DNA from: Calothrix sp. FI2-JRJ7
Lineage (GTDB): Bacteria > Cyanobacteriota > Cyanobacteriia > Cyanobacteriales > Nostocaceae
DNA: 41,262 bases
Direction: 5' to 3'
Assembly (NCBI GenBank): GCA_019359675.1
Contig: JAHHGX010000034.1
Span: 1 to 41,262 of the forward strand
The notes beneath the pieces were generated by a model. It ran no database searches. It saw only the letters and a list, made by a program, of their open reading frames with translations, and had not been told where the DNA came from. Each line of letters starts with the position of its first letter. Positions within the stretch are counted from its first letter, which is position 1. Positions 25,246-33,729 of the stretch are shown here, piece after piece. The translations under genes were made by a program, and so were the position numbers.

Positions 25246-25593
25246 ATGAAGTTACCTAATCATCAGCAGCTACGCGAATTCGTCAACATGAGTTGTTTAC
25301 TCACTTCTCATAAATTCACGCTGAATATGATTACCACTGACGAGATGACTATGAATGTCTTAATTCTCGCAGGTGATGAGTTGGAGATACTTATACCGAC
25401 AGATGGTCAAGTTTATTACAATACCACTCTCAGTGATGATAATACAGGTAAATTGGAACTAAAAAATTATGTTCTGCGACACCGAGAGGATATGAATGAG
25501 ATACATAAGCTGTGTGAAGCAATAAAGATGGACGCTAAACTTTTAGATGCACATGATTTTATCGAGATTTTGCATCATCAAAGTCAATTTTAA
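25246..25593 (+). CDS. Small hypothetical protein
   Basis: A 115-residue protein from ATG 25246 (MKLPNHQQLREFVNMSCLL); a TTG six bases upstream is possible. I do not recognise a family. It is methionine-rich in the first half (LNMITTDEMTMNVLILAGDELEILIPTDG) and acidic-helical in the second (EDMNEIHKLCEAIKMDAKLLDAHDFIEILHH). There is no signal peptide and no clear membrane helix. A TATAAT at 25200-25205, about 40 bases upstream, is a possible -10 element. It is divergent from tpiA and convergent with the MATE gene. Its reading frame is intact and composition resembles neighbours, so it is probably real. Confidence 0.6.
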   Translation: MKLPNHQQLREFVNMSCLLTSHKFTLNMITTDEMTMNVLILAGDELEILIPTDGQVYYNTTLSDDNTGKLELKNYVLRHREDMNEIHKLCEAIKMDAKLLDAHDFIEILHHQSQF

Positions 25594-25617
25594 TTAAATG
25601 CTTAATAAAATGTAGGA

Positions 25618-26994
25618 TTAACTTTCTAATTTTACAATCAAACGACGCAGGCGCCAAATGAACGCTCCTGCTGATGTACCTACACCAATAGCTTGTCCTA
25701 TCCACAAACCTACACCATCTAAACCCAAGTGGAATCCTAGAAAATAACCGCTTGCTAACCCAACTAGCCAAAATGCAGCGAAACTTAATAACATTGGTAC
25801 TTGTGTGTCTTTAAGTCCACGCAAGGCGCCTTGTGCTGTGGTCTGCACTCCGTCTAAAATTTGTGATACTGCTGCCACGGCTAACATTGATGTAACTAAT
25901 GGTATCAATTTTGCGTTCTCTGGTTTGTTAATATCCAAGTAAAGACTAATAATAGGGCGTGGAAATGCTAGTAATAGCACTGCCATCAAAGTCATAAATA
26001 TTGCACCCATACACATACTAATATTAGCTGTACGTCGCACTCCATCAGAATTATTTTGTCCATTCCACCATCCCACTCTAATTGTTGTGGCAAAGGATAT
26101 TCCTAAAGGAACCATGAATAGTACAGCAATAGTTTGAAATACAATTTGGTGTGCAGCAAGTGTTTCAGTACCTAACAACCCCATTAAATACGTTGTAATA
26201 CTAAACAATCCCACCTCAAAACCAAATGATATACCAATCGGCACCCCAATCCATATCATTTCACGTAATATCTTGGGTTCAATTTGATATAACTTTTTAA
26301 ATAACCGAAAACTTCTCAGTTCTGAATGCTTGAGCGTATAAACAATCAAAGACACTAGCATTACCCACTGTGATAATACACTTGATACAGCAATCCCTGA
26401 TAACCCCAGCGCTGGAAATCCTAACTTGCCAAACCCTAGTATGTAATTACCAACTGCATTTAACAGAGTTCCGATAACAACAATAGTAATGATGGGTCGA
26501 ACCTGAGAAAGCGAAGATAAAACGCTTTTGAGCATTGAAAAAGTTAAAGCTGGTAGAAAACCCCAAACGATAAAATCAAGGTACTTTTTTGCTAAACTTA
26601 CAACTTGTGGCGCCTGACCCAATTGCAACATCAGCGAATCAGCATGTGCAAGTAGTATCATCAAAGGTATCGATAAAAGTAAACATAACCAAAATCCTTG
26701 TCGTGTAACTTGTTGAATTTTGGCATTATTACCACTCCCAAACGCTTCTGCAACTAGGGGACTAACACCCACAACCACACCTGTTGCCATAACCAACAAT
26801 GTCATAAACGTAGTAGTTGCCAAACCTCCTGCTGCAAGGGTATCAGTACCCAACCAACCCATCATTACAGTATCAACAAAACCAGTAGCAGCTTGAGCTA
26901 TTTGTGCAGATGCCAAAGGAATAGACAAATCTAACAGTGAACTGATTTCTGTACGAGTATTAGGTTTTATAGGTTTTATAGGCAAATGCACCAT
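25618..26994 (-). CDS. MATE-family multidrug/metabolite efflux transporter
   Basis: A 458-residue transporter from ATG 26994 (MVHLPIKPIKP); a TTG three codons upstream is less likely. It has twelve predicted transmembrane helices in two MatE repeats. The first begins LLDLSIPLASAQIAQAATGFVDTVMMGWLG and the second EMIWIGVPIGISFGFEVGLFS. GVVVGVSPLVAEAFGSG and the C-terminal DGVQTTAQGALRGLKDTQVPM are characteristic of the NorM/DinF branch. It would expel cationic or organic compounds using a Na+ or H+ gradient at the plasma membrane. Substrate is unknown. The short linker PIKPIKPNTRT near the N-terminus arises from a small direct repeat. Confidence 0.92.
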   Translation of the reverse strand: MVHLPIKPIKPNTRTEISSLLDLSIPLASAQIAQAATGFVDTVMMGWLGTDTLAAGGLATTTFMTLLVMATGVVVGVSPLVAEAFGSGNNAKIQQVTRQGFWLCLLLSIPLMILLAHADSLMLQLGQAPQVVSLAKKYLDFIVWGFLPALTFSMLKSVLSSLSQVRPIITIVVIGTLLNAVGNYILGFGKLGFPALGLSGIAVSSVLSQWVMLVSLIVYTLKHSELRSFRLFKKLYQIEPKILREMIWIGVPIGISFGFEVGLFSITTYLMGLLGTETLAAHQIVFQTIAVLFMVPLGISFATTIRVGWWNGQNNSDGVRRTANISMCMGAIFMTLMAVLLLAFPRPIISLYLDINKPENAKLIPLVTSMLAVAAVSQILDGVQTTAQGALRGLKDTQVPMLLSFAAFWLVGLASGYFLGFHLGLDGVGLWIGQAIGVGTSAGAFIWRLRRLIVKLES

Positions 26995-27284
26995 ATATAT
27001 CAAGATAATAAAATTGCGATATGACTTTCAATATAGAGAATAAACCGTTGTAAAAAGCGCATCATCTATCCTAACGCTAAATATAATCACAAAGAATAGG
27101 TCAAAAAATTGATGAAGATTGCTTGAAGAACCAAGTATAATCACTTAGATTGAGACATCAATGATATATTTGAGTGAAATTATTGGTATAAAAGCTCAAA
27201 GGGTTCATCCACCACTTAAATATCAAGCTTACGCAATTGGCAAATAATAAGTAAAAAAATAAATGTGGAGTGGAGGATATAAAA

Positions 27285-28214
27285 GTGTCAAAGTCAAAAT
27301 TGAGATTACCATTATTAGGATTAACACTAGCCAGTTTAGCATCAACATCATTAACTAATCGCGTCATTGCCAACGAAATCAATATAGAGCCTACACAATC
27401 ACCTAATAATACTCTAAATCAAACCATAGAAACTACACAAACTCAAAAAATTACAATTAACTCAAAGGTGCCAGAATTATTAGACAATACATTTAGTTCA
27501 GATGTGGTGCCTATACCTGGAGAAATATCTTATCAAGCTACTGATTTACAAGTAAGTTCCAATTTAAAATCAACAAGTCACACTACCAATAATAGCAGTG
27601 GATGGGCAGTAACACCAGAAATTGGTACACTAGGCATTGGTGCCTCAGTAACAAAATCATTAACACCGAATTTAAACGCACGAGTCGGTATTAATGCAGC
27701 ATCGATAAGTGTCGGTGGTTATCAGAAGCGTCGAAATGAAGTTACCTACGATGCTAACTTAGATTTATTGAACGTCTCGACCTTGGTTGATTACCATCCA
27801 TTTAAAAATTCTGGATTTAGAGTTAGTGGTGGTTTGGTATTCAACGATAATAAAGTTGAAGGCACAGCAAGAATTAGAGACGATGTAGAATTTGAGTACA
27901 ACAATAACCGCTATACCAGCAAAGATATTTCTTCTGTAAAGGGTAAAGTTTCATTCCCCAATAATATTGCACCATATTTAGGCATTGGTTGGGGTAATGC
28001 TGTTAAACCAGGAAACCGTTGGGGATTCTCTGCTAACCTAGGAGTTATTTTTGCAGGGGCGCCGCAAGTTAATCTAGATGCTGATATAGTGAACGAAAGC
28101 TTACGCGAACAAATTAACCGCGACTTGAGAGTTGAAGAAAGAGAGCTTGAAGACGATATTAAAGGATTTAAATTTTATCCAGTTATTTCAGTTGGTGTTT
28201 CGTATCAGTTCTAA
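27285..28214 (+). CDS. Predicted outer-membrane beta-barrel protein
   Basis: A 309-residue protein from GTG 27285, chosen because GGAGG (27272-27276) lies 8 bases upstream; the in-frame GTG at 27270 overlaps that site. The N-terminus is a signal peptide (LPLLGLTLASLASTSLTNRVIA). Residues 35-110 are Thr/Asn/Gln-rich and probably disordered. The remainder alternates amphipathic strands (ARVGINAASISVGGYQKR, GFRVSGGLVFNDNKVEGTA, GNRWGFSANLGVIF) and ends FYPVISVGVSYQF, with the terminal phenylalanine that BAM-inserted porins carry. It is probably a small outer-membrane barrel of unknown function. I recall similar cyanobacterial hypothetical proteins but no named family. It stands alone. Confidence 0.72.
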   Translation: MSKSKLRLPLLGLTLASLASTSLTNRVIANEINIEPTQSPNNTLNQTIETTQTQKITINSKVPELLDNTFSSDVVPIPGEISYQATDLQVSSNLKSTSHTTNNSSGWAVTPEIGTLGIGASVTKSLTPNLNARVGINAASISVGGYQKRRNEVTYDANLDLLNVSTLVDYHPFKNSGFRVSGGLVFNDNKVEGTARIRDDVEFEYNNNRYTSKDISSVKGKVSFPNNIAPYLGIGWGNAVKPGNRWGFSANLGVIFAGAPQVNLDADIVNESLREQINRDLRVEERELEDDIKGFKFYPVISVGVSYQF

Positions 28215-28253
28215 CTAAAATTATTGGCAACGGAGTATATCCGTTGTCAAATG

Positions 28254-28658
28254 TTATAAGTTTGTAGAAATTGCCTGTACTGGACAAGTAGGTATACATT
28301 GTTCGCAAACGATGCAACGTGAGCGTGTAAATACTAGTTTATAAGTTTCTGGGTTGAGGGTCAGCGCTTCTGTAGGGCAAACCCCAGTGCATAACCCACA
28401 GTCTACACAAATATCTTCATCTACACATATTTCGCCAAGTGTCAACGATACAGCAATATTTTGAGCGCGCATCCAGTCTATAGCTGCATCTAACTGGTCG
28501 ATATCTCCCGAAAGCTCTACTACTAGTTTACCAATTTGATTTGGCGCCACTTGTGCGCGAATGATATTTGCCGCAACGTTAAAGTCTTTTGCCAGTCGGT
28601 ATGTAACAGGCATTTGCACTGCGCGTTTGGGAAAGGTGAGCGTAACTCGTTTTTTCAT
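28254..28658 (-). CDS. NIL domain protein with two [4Fe-4S] clusters
   Basis: A 134-residue fusion. Residues 1-75 form a NIL domain (VTLTFPKRAVQMPVTYRLAK, ANIIRAQVAPNQIGKLVVEL), the ferredoxin-fold ligand-sensing module of methionine ABC ATPases. Residues 76-134 are a bacterial-type 2[4Fe-4S] ferredoxin with CxxCxxCxxxCP twice: Cys84-87-90-94 and Cys115-118-121-125. Such proteins are widespread in cyanobacteria and have been proposed in sulfur or methionine metabolism and electron transfer; the role here is not determined. It is divergent from the membrane thioredoxin gene, with 67 bases between start codons including an alternating AT stretch. Confidence 0.9.
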   Translation of the reverse strand: MKKRVTLTFPKRAVQMPVTYRLAKDFNVAANIIRAQVAPNQIGKLVVELSGDIDQLDAAIDWMRAQNIAVSLTLGEICVDEDICVDCGLCTGVCPTEALTLNPETYKLVFTRSRCIVCEQCIPTCPVQAISTNL

Positions 28659-28725
28659 ATATATATATGTATATTTCGTTAAACTAAATGATGATAGTAC
28701 CTTAATATGTTTTAATAATTTTGCT

Positions 28726-29310
28726 ATGGCTGGTGAAGAGCAAATTAATACGCAGCAAAGCGCTGTGTCAGGAACGCGCGTTAGAAATTTCCTAATTGCA
28801 ATCGTAGCAATTGTTTTGAGTGTTGCGCTAGTTTTGGGTTTACGTACTGAAACAACTACTGCAACATTGACTACTTTAGGTGAACAGTCTACACCATTGG
28901 ATGTGGCTTTGAGTAACGGTAAACCTTCTATGGTAGAGTTTTATGCTAACTGGTGTACAGTTTGTCAAAAAATGGCGCCGGATATTGCAGCGCTAGAGAA
29001 AGAGTACGCAGGCAAACTTAATTTTGTGATGCTGAATGTAGATAATACTAAGTGGTTGCCCGAAATGCTGCGCTACCGAGTAGACGGTATACCTCATTTT
29101 GTGTTTCTTGATAAAAATGGAGAAGCACTTGCTCAAGCAATTGGCGACCAACCGCGCGTTATTATGGCTAATAATCTTAGTGCATTAGCCAATAACTCTC
29201 CTCTACCTTACGCTCAAGCTAGTGGAGAAGTTTCTAAATTTTCTGCACAGGTGGCGCCTACGGGTAGCGAAGAAGACCCTCGCAGTCACGGTAGTCAAGT
29301 TGTAAATTAG
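28726..29310 (+). CDS. Membrane-anchored thioredoxin-like protein (HCF164/TxlA type)
   Basis: A 194-residue protein from ATG 28726 (MAGEEQINTQ); upstream in-frame codons lie inside the divergent NIL gene and are not used. A single transmembrane helix (FLIAIVAIVLSVALVLGL, about 22-39) anchors the thioredoxin domain, which has the redox motif ANWCTVCQKMAPDI (Cys77, Cys80) and the cis-Pro loop VDGIPHFVFLDKNGEAL. This arrangement matches plant HCF164 and cyanobacterial TxlA, which face the thylakoid lumen or periplasm and pass reducing equivalents for cytochrome c/b6f assembly. The C-terminal tail is Ser/Gln/Pro-rich. A bidirectional palindrome follows 18 bases after the stop. Confidence 0.9.
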   Translation: MAGEEQINTQQSAVSGTRVRNFLIAIVAIVLSVALVLGLRTETTTATLTTLGEQSTPLDVALSNGKPSMVEFYANWCTVCQKMAPDIAALEKEYAGKLNFVMLNVDNTKWLPEMLRYRVDGIPHFVFLDKNGEALAQAIGDQPRVIMANNLSALANNSPLPYAQASGEVSKFSAQVAPTGSEEDPRSHGSQVVN

Positions 29311-29328
29311 TCAACAAATAACTAATTA

Positions 29329-29352
29329 AGAGACGTGATTTATCACGTCTCT
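29329..29352. terminator. AGAGACGTGAT hairpin between convergent genes
   Basis: AGAGACGTGAT (29329-29339) pairs perfectly with ATCACGTCTCT (29342-29352). It sits between the convergent membrane thioredoxin and hypothetical genes, nearly identical to the palindrome at 23474-23499. It is probably a bidirectional terminator. Confidence 0.75.
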
Positions 29353-29365
29353 ACGATAATTGATT

Positions 29366-30028
29366 TTATTGATTTTGACATTTTTTTAGAGTGTCGCGGT
29401 CAATTTTGCTCATTTGATCAATTTGATGAAAATCGCGCAACGCTATTGAGTAAGCGTAGCTTGTTGGTTCATCAGTATTGAGTTTGGGTTCTTCTTGGTC
29501 TGTAGCAACTTCAGTTTGACCACTTTCTGATGCGTTGGGGTTAACAGTCATTGCTATTTCTCCTGCTTCGTCAACGCTACCGTTAAAACAACTATATTCT
29601 GAGTCTGGCATATATAAGGCGCCGACTACACGACCTTGTTTTTTCTCAAATACTACATAACCTTGTCCCAATTGTCCTGGTTGAGGTGATTGTCCGTAAA
29701 GATATATCCCGTCTCGTTGAGGATAATTACTACTAGTTCTAACTGTTGACTTGCTTCTAGGAGTCTCGACTTCGGGAACAATTGCTGTTACCATTGACTG
29801 TTCAGAGTTAGGCACATTTTGAGCTACAGTTGAGGGTTGGTCTTTCCACGTTTCAAAATATGCTCCTGAGTCAGGTAATTGCACTCTATAAGAATATGGG
29901 TCGTTATCGAGTTGATTACTAAGTACTGGTTTTGAGCGGTCTGTTACTATGCCCAATACCAATGCTAATCCGACTAAAGGAAGTCCCCAACGACGAAATA
30001 ATTTTGTGTTCTGTGTAAATTTTCGCAC
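29366..30028 (-). CDS. Conserved cyanobacterial hypothetical protein with one N-terminal membrane segment
   Basis: About 220 residues from GTG 30028. AGGAGG lies 8 bases upstream of that codon but overlaps the alternative GTG at 30037, so the downstream start is preferred. A basic N-terminus and one hydrophobic helix (WGLPLVGLALVLGIV) suggest a signal anchor or signal peptide. A Pro/Ser/Thr-rich linker follows. The conserved part is GIYLYGQSPQPGQLGQGYVVFEKKQGRVVGALYMPDSEYSCF (mentioned as positions about 110-150), then an acidic Glu/Thr linker and YAYSIALRDFHQIDQMSKID near the C-terminus. Two cysteines remain in the exported part. I know of related cyanobacterial hypothetical proteins but no function. 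Confidence 0.7.
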   Translation of the reverse strand: MRKFTQNTKLFRRWGLPLVGLALVLGIVTDRSKPVLSNQLDNDPYSYRVQLPDSGAYFETWKDQPSTVAQNVPNSEQSMVTAIVPEVETPRSKSTVRTSSNYPQRDGIYLYGQSPQPGQLGQGYVVFEKKQGRVVGALYMPDSEYSCFNGSVDEAGEIAMTVNPNASESGQTEVATDQEEPKLNTDEPTSYAYSIALRDFHQIDQMSKIDRDTLKKCQNQ

Positions 30029-30037
30029 CCTCGGCAC

Positions 30038-30416
30038 CTCCTCACAAATCTATATCTAAACTTTTAAGCCTTTACATTAGACTTTATATGTTTTTGTTTT
30101 AACTTACATAAATATACCTAAGTTAATGTACGTAGACACTCGGTCTAAGGTTTGATATTTTATTCTCTCAGAAAAACAATATTAGTAGGTAAATTTTTTA
30201 TAATATTTTGACGATAATGATTAAAATACCATGTTTTTAGGTCTTTTTTGCTGTTCCCGCACGATTATTTACACAACAACCAGCTTTACTTAAAAAATGA
30301 TTAGTTATCTAAATATTTCAACGAATTACATAATTATTTTTAATGAACAATATTTATATGTTCTTCAGATTTTTTAAATAAATATCTTCAAAAATCTATT
30401 AAAAGACAGTTTTTAC
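30038..30416. other. AT-rich intergenic region, nothing assigned
   Basis: About 380 bases with no open frame of note and no GGCGCC. It holds the upstream region of the hypothetical gene on the minus strand and the 3' flank of the sigma factor terminator. I see no RNA gene or repeat. Confidence 0.5.
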
Positions 30417-30449
30417 AAAAAAAACCATAGGCTTCGGTTAGCCTATGGG
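30417..30449 (-). terminator. Intrinsic terminator of the group 2 sigma factor gene
   Basis: Read on the minus strand, CCATAGGCT...AGCCTATGG-type arms (30425-30448, short loop around CCGAA) are followed directly by eight T residues (A-run at 30417-30424 on the plus strand). It is about 40 bases past the sigma gene stop and is a textbook rho-independent terminator. Confidence 0.93.
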
Positions 30450-30486
30450 TTAATTAATTAAGCCTAGTGGGGCTTTGCCCAAAAAT

Positions 30487-31473
30487 CTAGCTAGCTACAT
30501 ACTCTTTAACGTTAGCTCGGCGCCGACGTAAGTGAGCAAGAGCTTGATGCTCTAATTGACGGACGCGCTCACGGCTTAAATTTAAACGTTCGCCAACTTT
30601 GGCAAGCGATAATTCGTGACCGTCTTCTAAACCAAAACGTAAAGCAAGAACTTCGCGCTGCTGAGGAGTTAGCTCAGAAAGCAAGTTGTTTAAATCTTGA
30701 CGTAGAAACTCTTGAGTGGTGTAATACTCAGGTGATGGACCATCATCCTCAAGCATTTCTTGCAACTCAGTATCTTGGTTGTCACCAACTCGCACATCTA
30801 AAGAAACTGGCTGACGAGCCATATTCATGTACTCACGGATTTGCGCTGGCTCTAATTCGAGTTCCTTGGCAATTTCCCCAGGTGTTGGGGATCGACCTAG
30901 CTGTTGCGCTAACTCTCGTTGTACTTTTTTGATTTTGTTGAGTTTTTCGGTGATGTGAATTGGTAAGCGAATAGTGCGTCCTTGCTGGGCAATAGCACGG
31001 GTAATAGCTTGACGAATCCACCAGTAAGCGTAGGTAGAGAATTTATAACCGCGAGTAGGGTCAAATTTCTCAACTCCTCGCTCTAAACCAAGCGTTCCTT
31101 CCTGAATTAAATCCAGAAATTCCATATTCCGCTTTTGGTATTTTTTAGCAATAGCTACTACCAAGCGCAAATTGGCTTCTATCATCTTCTGCTTGGCTCG
31201 CTTACCTTGATGCACAGTCTGGTTGACATCAGCTTCTGGCTGTTTGACATGTTCTGCCCATTCTTTTAAGCTAGCTTCGCGACGTAGTTTTTTCTCTAAA
31301 GCTTCTTTGGCTTCAACAAGCGTCATCATTTGCTGGACTTGCTTACCGAAAACAATTTCTTGCTCGCGGGTTAATAACGGTACACGACCAATCTCGCGCA
31401 GATAGGTTCGCACCATATCAGCCGTGAATTTGGCGTTCGTATTTTCTTCGGTTGAAATGTTTACTATAGGCAT
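30487..31473 (-). CDS. Group 2 RNA polymerase sigma-70 factor (RpoD-like)
   Basis: A 328-residue primary-like sigma factor. Region 1.2 is [20 protein letters not shown] (20-39). Region 2 runs from about 96 to 165, including [39 protein letters not shown] and the -10-binding [19 protein letters not shown]. Region 3 follows. Region 4 is near 268-318 ([38 protein letters not shown]). It lacks the long acidic region 1.1 of the principal SigA and has the C-terminal [13 protein letters not shown] ending typical of cyanobacterial group 2 factors (SigB-SigE). I cannot safely name which one. These factors redirect transcription under light, carbon or nitrogen stress. A strong terminator follows. Confidence 0.95.
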   Translation of the reverse strand: MPIVNISTEENTNAKFTADMVRTYLREIGRVPLLTREQEIVFGKQVQQMMTLVEAKEALEKKLRREASLKEWAEHVKQPEADVNQTVHQGKRAKQKMIEANLRLVVAIAKKYQKRNMEFLDLIQEGTLGLERGVEKFDPTRGYKFSTYAYWWIRQAITRAIAQQGRTIRLPIHITEKLNKIKKVQRELAQQLGRSPTPGEIAKELELEPAQIREYMNMARQPVSLDVRVGDNQDTELQEMLEDDGPSPEYYTTQEFLRQDLNNLLSELTPQQREVLALRFGLEDGHELSLAKVGERLNLSRERVRQLEHQALAHLRRRRANVKEYVAS

Positions 31474-32163
31474 TGGTGCGCTTTTCCTCTACTCGCATTA
31501 AAGAATAAATATTGAATTATTAAGGCTGGTTGGGAAAGGCAGTTATAATCTTACGCAGCTGTTGGGTAACACGGGTGTGACAAGAGTGTCTATACAGGTT
31601 TTGTCAAGACGAGCGGTTATCCAAGTTTGTTCCCCTACTTTCCCACTAGTTGAAAATTATTTAGAAGCACGCTGTTTTTCGTTTAAGAGTATCTATAGCT
31701 CTTAGTCGCTGGCGGCGACGGTAAAATACGAAGTCAGTATGAGTTTTGCTTTAATCTAATAGTACGATAAATTTTAGCGTTAGTAAAGTAGCATAGCCAA
31801 AACTTATTATTATAGTTTAAAAAGTGTACTTACCAAAAAATCTGGTTGAGAAAATACAGTTCCTCACAGCTCACTATATATATACTGACGTGAAAACCCC
31901 TAGTTCTATACTTACTCTCTATCCGGATAACCGTAATGATAAAGCTGGAATATGGGGGGGATGTTACTAAACATAGGAATTCTGGAATTGCTTATGGTGC
32001 TGTTGTAGTTTATAGACTTTTACACTAAACATTTTTACTAAGATTTATAAAGAAACTTCTCTGCCTTCAGAGTGGTTTATTCTCTAAACTGTTCCCGCTT
32101 TTGTATGTAACCGCTCTCACGCGCGGTTTTGAACCTAGGGTATATGACTTTTGGCATAGAATG
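31474..32163. other. Gene-poor region upstream of the sigma factor
   Basis: About 690 bases without a convincing gene. It must contain the sigma factor promoter. A short open frame at 31936-32028 (30 codons, MIKLEYGGDVTKHRNSG...) has no clear ribosome site and is not called. AACCGC (32109-32114) and GCGGTT (32123-32128) form a perfect small hairpin next to the tandem array. Confidence 0.5.
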
Positions 32164-32685
32164 TACGGCGCCATCACAAAAATTTAACGTAGGGTGTGTG
32201 ACGCCATTACAAAATTTCAACGTAGTAACAAAACTTATAGCGTCACGCACCTTACGAGCGTAGTACGGTGCCATCACAAAATTTTAACGTAGGGTGTGTG
32301 ACGCCATTACAAAATTTCAACGTAGTAACAAAACTTATAGCGTCACGCACCTTACGAGCGTAGTACGGCGCCATCACAAAATTTTAACGTAGGGTGTGTG
32401 ATGCCATTACAAAATTTCAACGTAATAACAAAACTTATAGCGTCACGCACCTTACGAGCGTAGCCATCACGAAATTTTAACGTAGGGTGTGTGACGCCAT
32501 TACAAAATTTCAACGTAATAACAAAACTTATAGCGTCACGCACCTTACGAGCGTAGCCATCACAAAATTTCAACGTAATAACAAAACTTATAGCGTCACG
32601 CACCTTACGAACATAGTACGGCGCCATTACAAAATTTCAACGTAATAACAAAACTTATAGCGTCACGCACCTTACGAGAATTAGA
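32164..32685. repeat. Tandem array of hairpin element A (units of about 100, 93 and 55-67 bp)
   Basis: Units starting TACGG(C/T)GCCATCAC recur at 32164, 32264 and 32364 with an exact 100-bp period; the next begins at 32464 after a 7-bp loss, and two shorter units follow at about 32557 and 32617. Each full unit contains GTAGGGTGTGTGACGC and, about 35 bases later, GCGTCACGCACCTTAC, an imperfect 16-bp inverted repeat, with CCATTACAAAATTTCAACGTA between. The right half-element (CATTACAAAATTTCAACG to CACCTTACGA) occurs six times. There are no unique spacers, so it is not a CRISPR. Confidence 0.92.
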
Positions 32686-32686
32686 T

Positions 32687-32750
32687 GGTGCGTGAAAGCA
32701 CTTTAATTTCGTTTTACTTCTGGATTGTCATGGCTTTCACGCACCCTACG
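32687..32750. repeat. Hairpin element B at the 3' end of the MBL gene
   Basis: GGTGCGTGAAAGC (32687-32699) and GCTTTCACGCACC (32733-32745) form a perfect 13-bp inverted repeat around a core with TTTCGTTTTACTT. It closes the A-array exactly as element B follows element A at 17366-17428. Its edge abuts the minus-strand stop codon of the MBL gene at 32746-32748, so it may terminate that transcript. Confidence 0.85.
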
Positions 32751-33522
32751 TACCAATTGCGTGAGCAAGCTCAACTTCAAAGCGTTGACCTGGCGCCACT
32801 TCTATTACTTTTGTAGAAAGATTTTTCTGTGCGAGAAGATTACGCAGTTCTGCGGCGCCCCCTTTTGCTCGTAGTGCTGATGCTAACAACCCGTCAAATT
32901 TAACATCTCCACCTGCTGCTGTATTCATTATTACTTGTGGTTTTAACCACTCGATTAATTCTAGGGCACTGCTTACACCTTTAATAAATGACCCAAGTAA
33001 TACTATTTCTATATCTACTATTGGGGTTATAACTACATCGATTGGTGCCAGTTCTTTGAGGCTCGGTGAGTGATAACCATGAGGTTCGTAGTATAAACTA
33101 GTTTGATTAGTTATATCTACCAACACATAGCCGTTTTCTGTAAGCATTGGGCCAATTGGTGAACCTGGAGTTGCTTTGATAGTGACTTTATCTGCAAAAG
33201 TAAATGATTCTCCATGCGCTAGAGTTGTGATTTTGGTGTAACCCAATTTTGATACTACCTTGGCTGCATTTACAGAAGCAATAACTGGTATGTTACGGTC
33301 AAGCTGTTCTAATGTTGGTGGATGAGCGTGGTCTTCTAAACCTTGTGATAATAAAATTAAGTCTATTTTTTCTGGTATTGAACGTTGTTGGGTTCGTTCT
33401 CCTTTAAAAAACCAAGGTGCATTCCCAAACACTAATGGACCTACTAGCCAAGGGTCAAGCAAAATTTTTAAATCTGCTATTTCAATTAGCCATGAATTGC
33501 TATCAAGCCAAGTTAGATACAT
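32746..33522 (-). CDS. Metallo-beta-lactamase-fold protein with degenerate metal motif
   Basis: A 258-residue MBL-fold protein of the UPF0173/UlaG-like type (MYLTWLDSNSWLIEIADLKILLDPWLVG). In the usual HxHxDH signature, the corresponding segment is LLSQGLEDHAHPPTL (residues 58-71): Gln60 and Leu62 replace the first two histidines, while Asp64 and His65 remain and His67 follows. I recall the same SQGLEDHAH sequence in cyanobacterial and plant homologues, so the change seems to be a subfamily trait, not a local mutation. It may bind one metal or none. Later segments IKATPGSPIGP and SLYYEPHGYHS are retained. Enzymatic function is unknown. Its stop adjoins a hairpin repeat. Confidence 0.82.
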   Translation of the reverse strand: MYLTWLDSNSWLIEIADLKILLDPWLVGPLVFGNAPWFFKGERTQQRSIPEKIDLILLSQGLEDHAHPPTLEQLDRNIPVIASVNAAKVVSKLGYTKITTLAHGESFTFADKVTIKATPGSPIGPMLTENGYVLVDITNQTSLYYEPHGYHSPSLKELAPIDVVITPIVDIEIVLLGSFIKGVSSALELIEWLKPQVIMNTAAGGDVKFDGLLASALRAKGGAAELRNLLAQKNLSTKVIEVAPGQRFEVELAHAIGT

Positions 33523-33729
33523 ATTTTTGTGCTTTTTGGTAGTGTTTGCTAAAACTAATTAATTAAACAATTAACACAAATTGTGTAGTTTTGTAACTTG
33601 TACGGTAATTAGTATACGAACGGTTGTGGAATCCAGACGCGCGCTATCAGGGCTATAAGTGTTACCCTAGGAATAATAGAGCAATGACTATATACGCCAC
33701 TTTATATATTAATTTGGAATTTCAGTACT

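Noticed and set aside
28561-28725. N-terminal extension of the membrane thioredoxin
   Set aside because: It lies antisense within the NIL-ferredoxin gene, and the ATG at 28726 gives the expected anchor topology.
31936-32028. Thirty-codon open frame upstream of the sigma factor gene
   Set aside because: No convincing ribosome site and no recognisable family; too short to support alone.
32077-32627. Minus-strand open frames encoding repeated peptides such as RKVRDAISFVITLKFC
   Set aside because: They are read through the tandem hairpin array; the peptide repeats merely mirror the DNA repeats, and there are no ribosome sites or family resemblance.
32164-32685. CRISPR array
   Set aside because: Units are 93-100 bp with internal inverted repeats and no unique spacers; no cas genes occur in the window.
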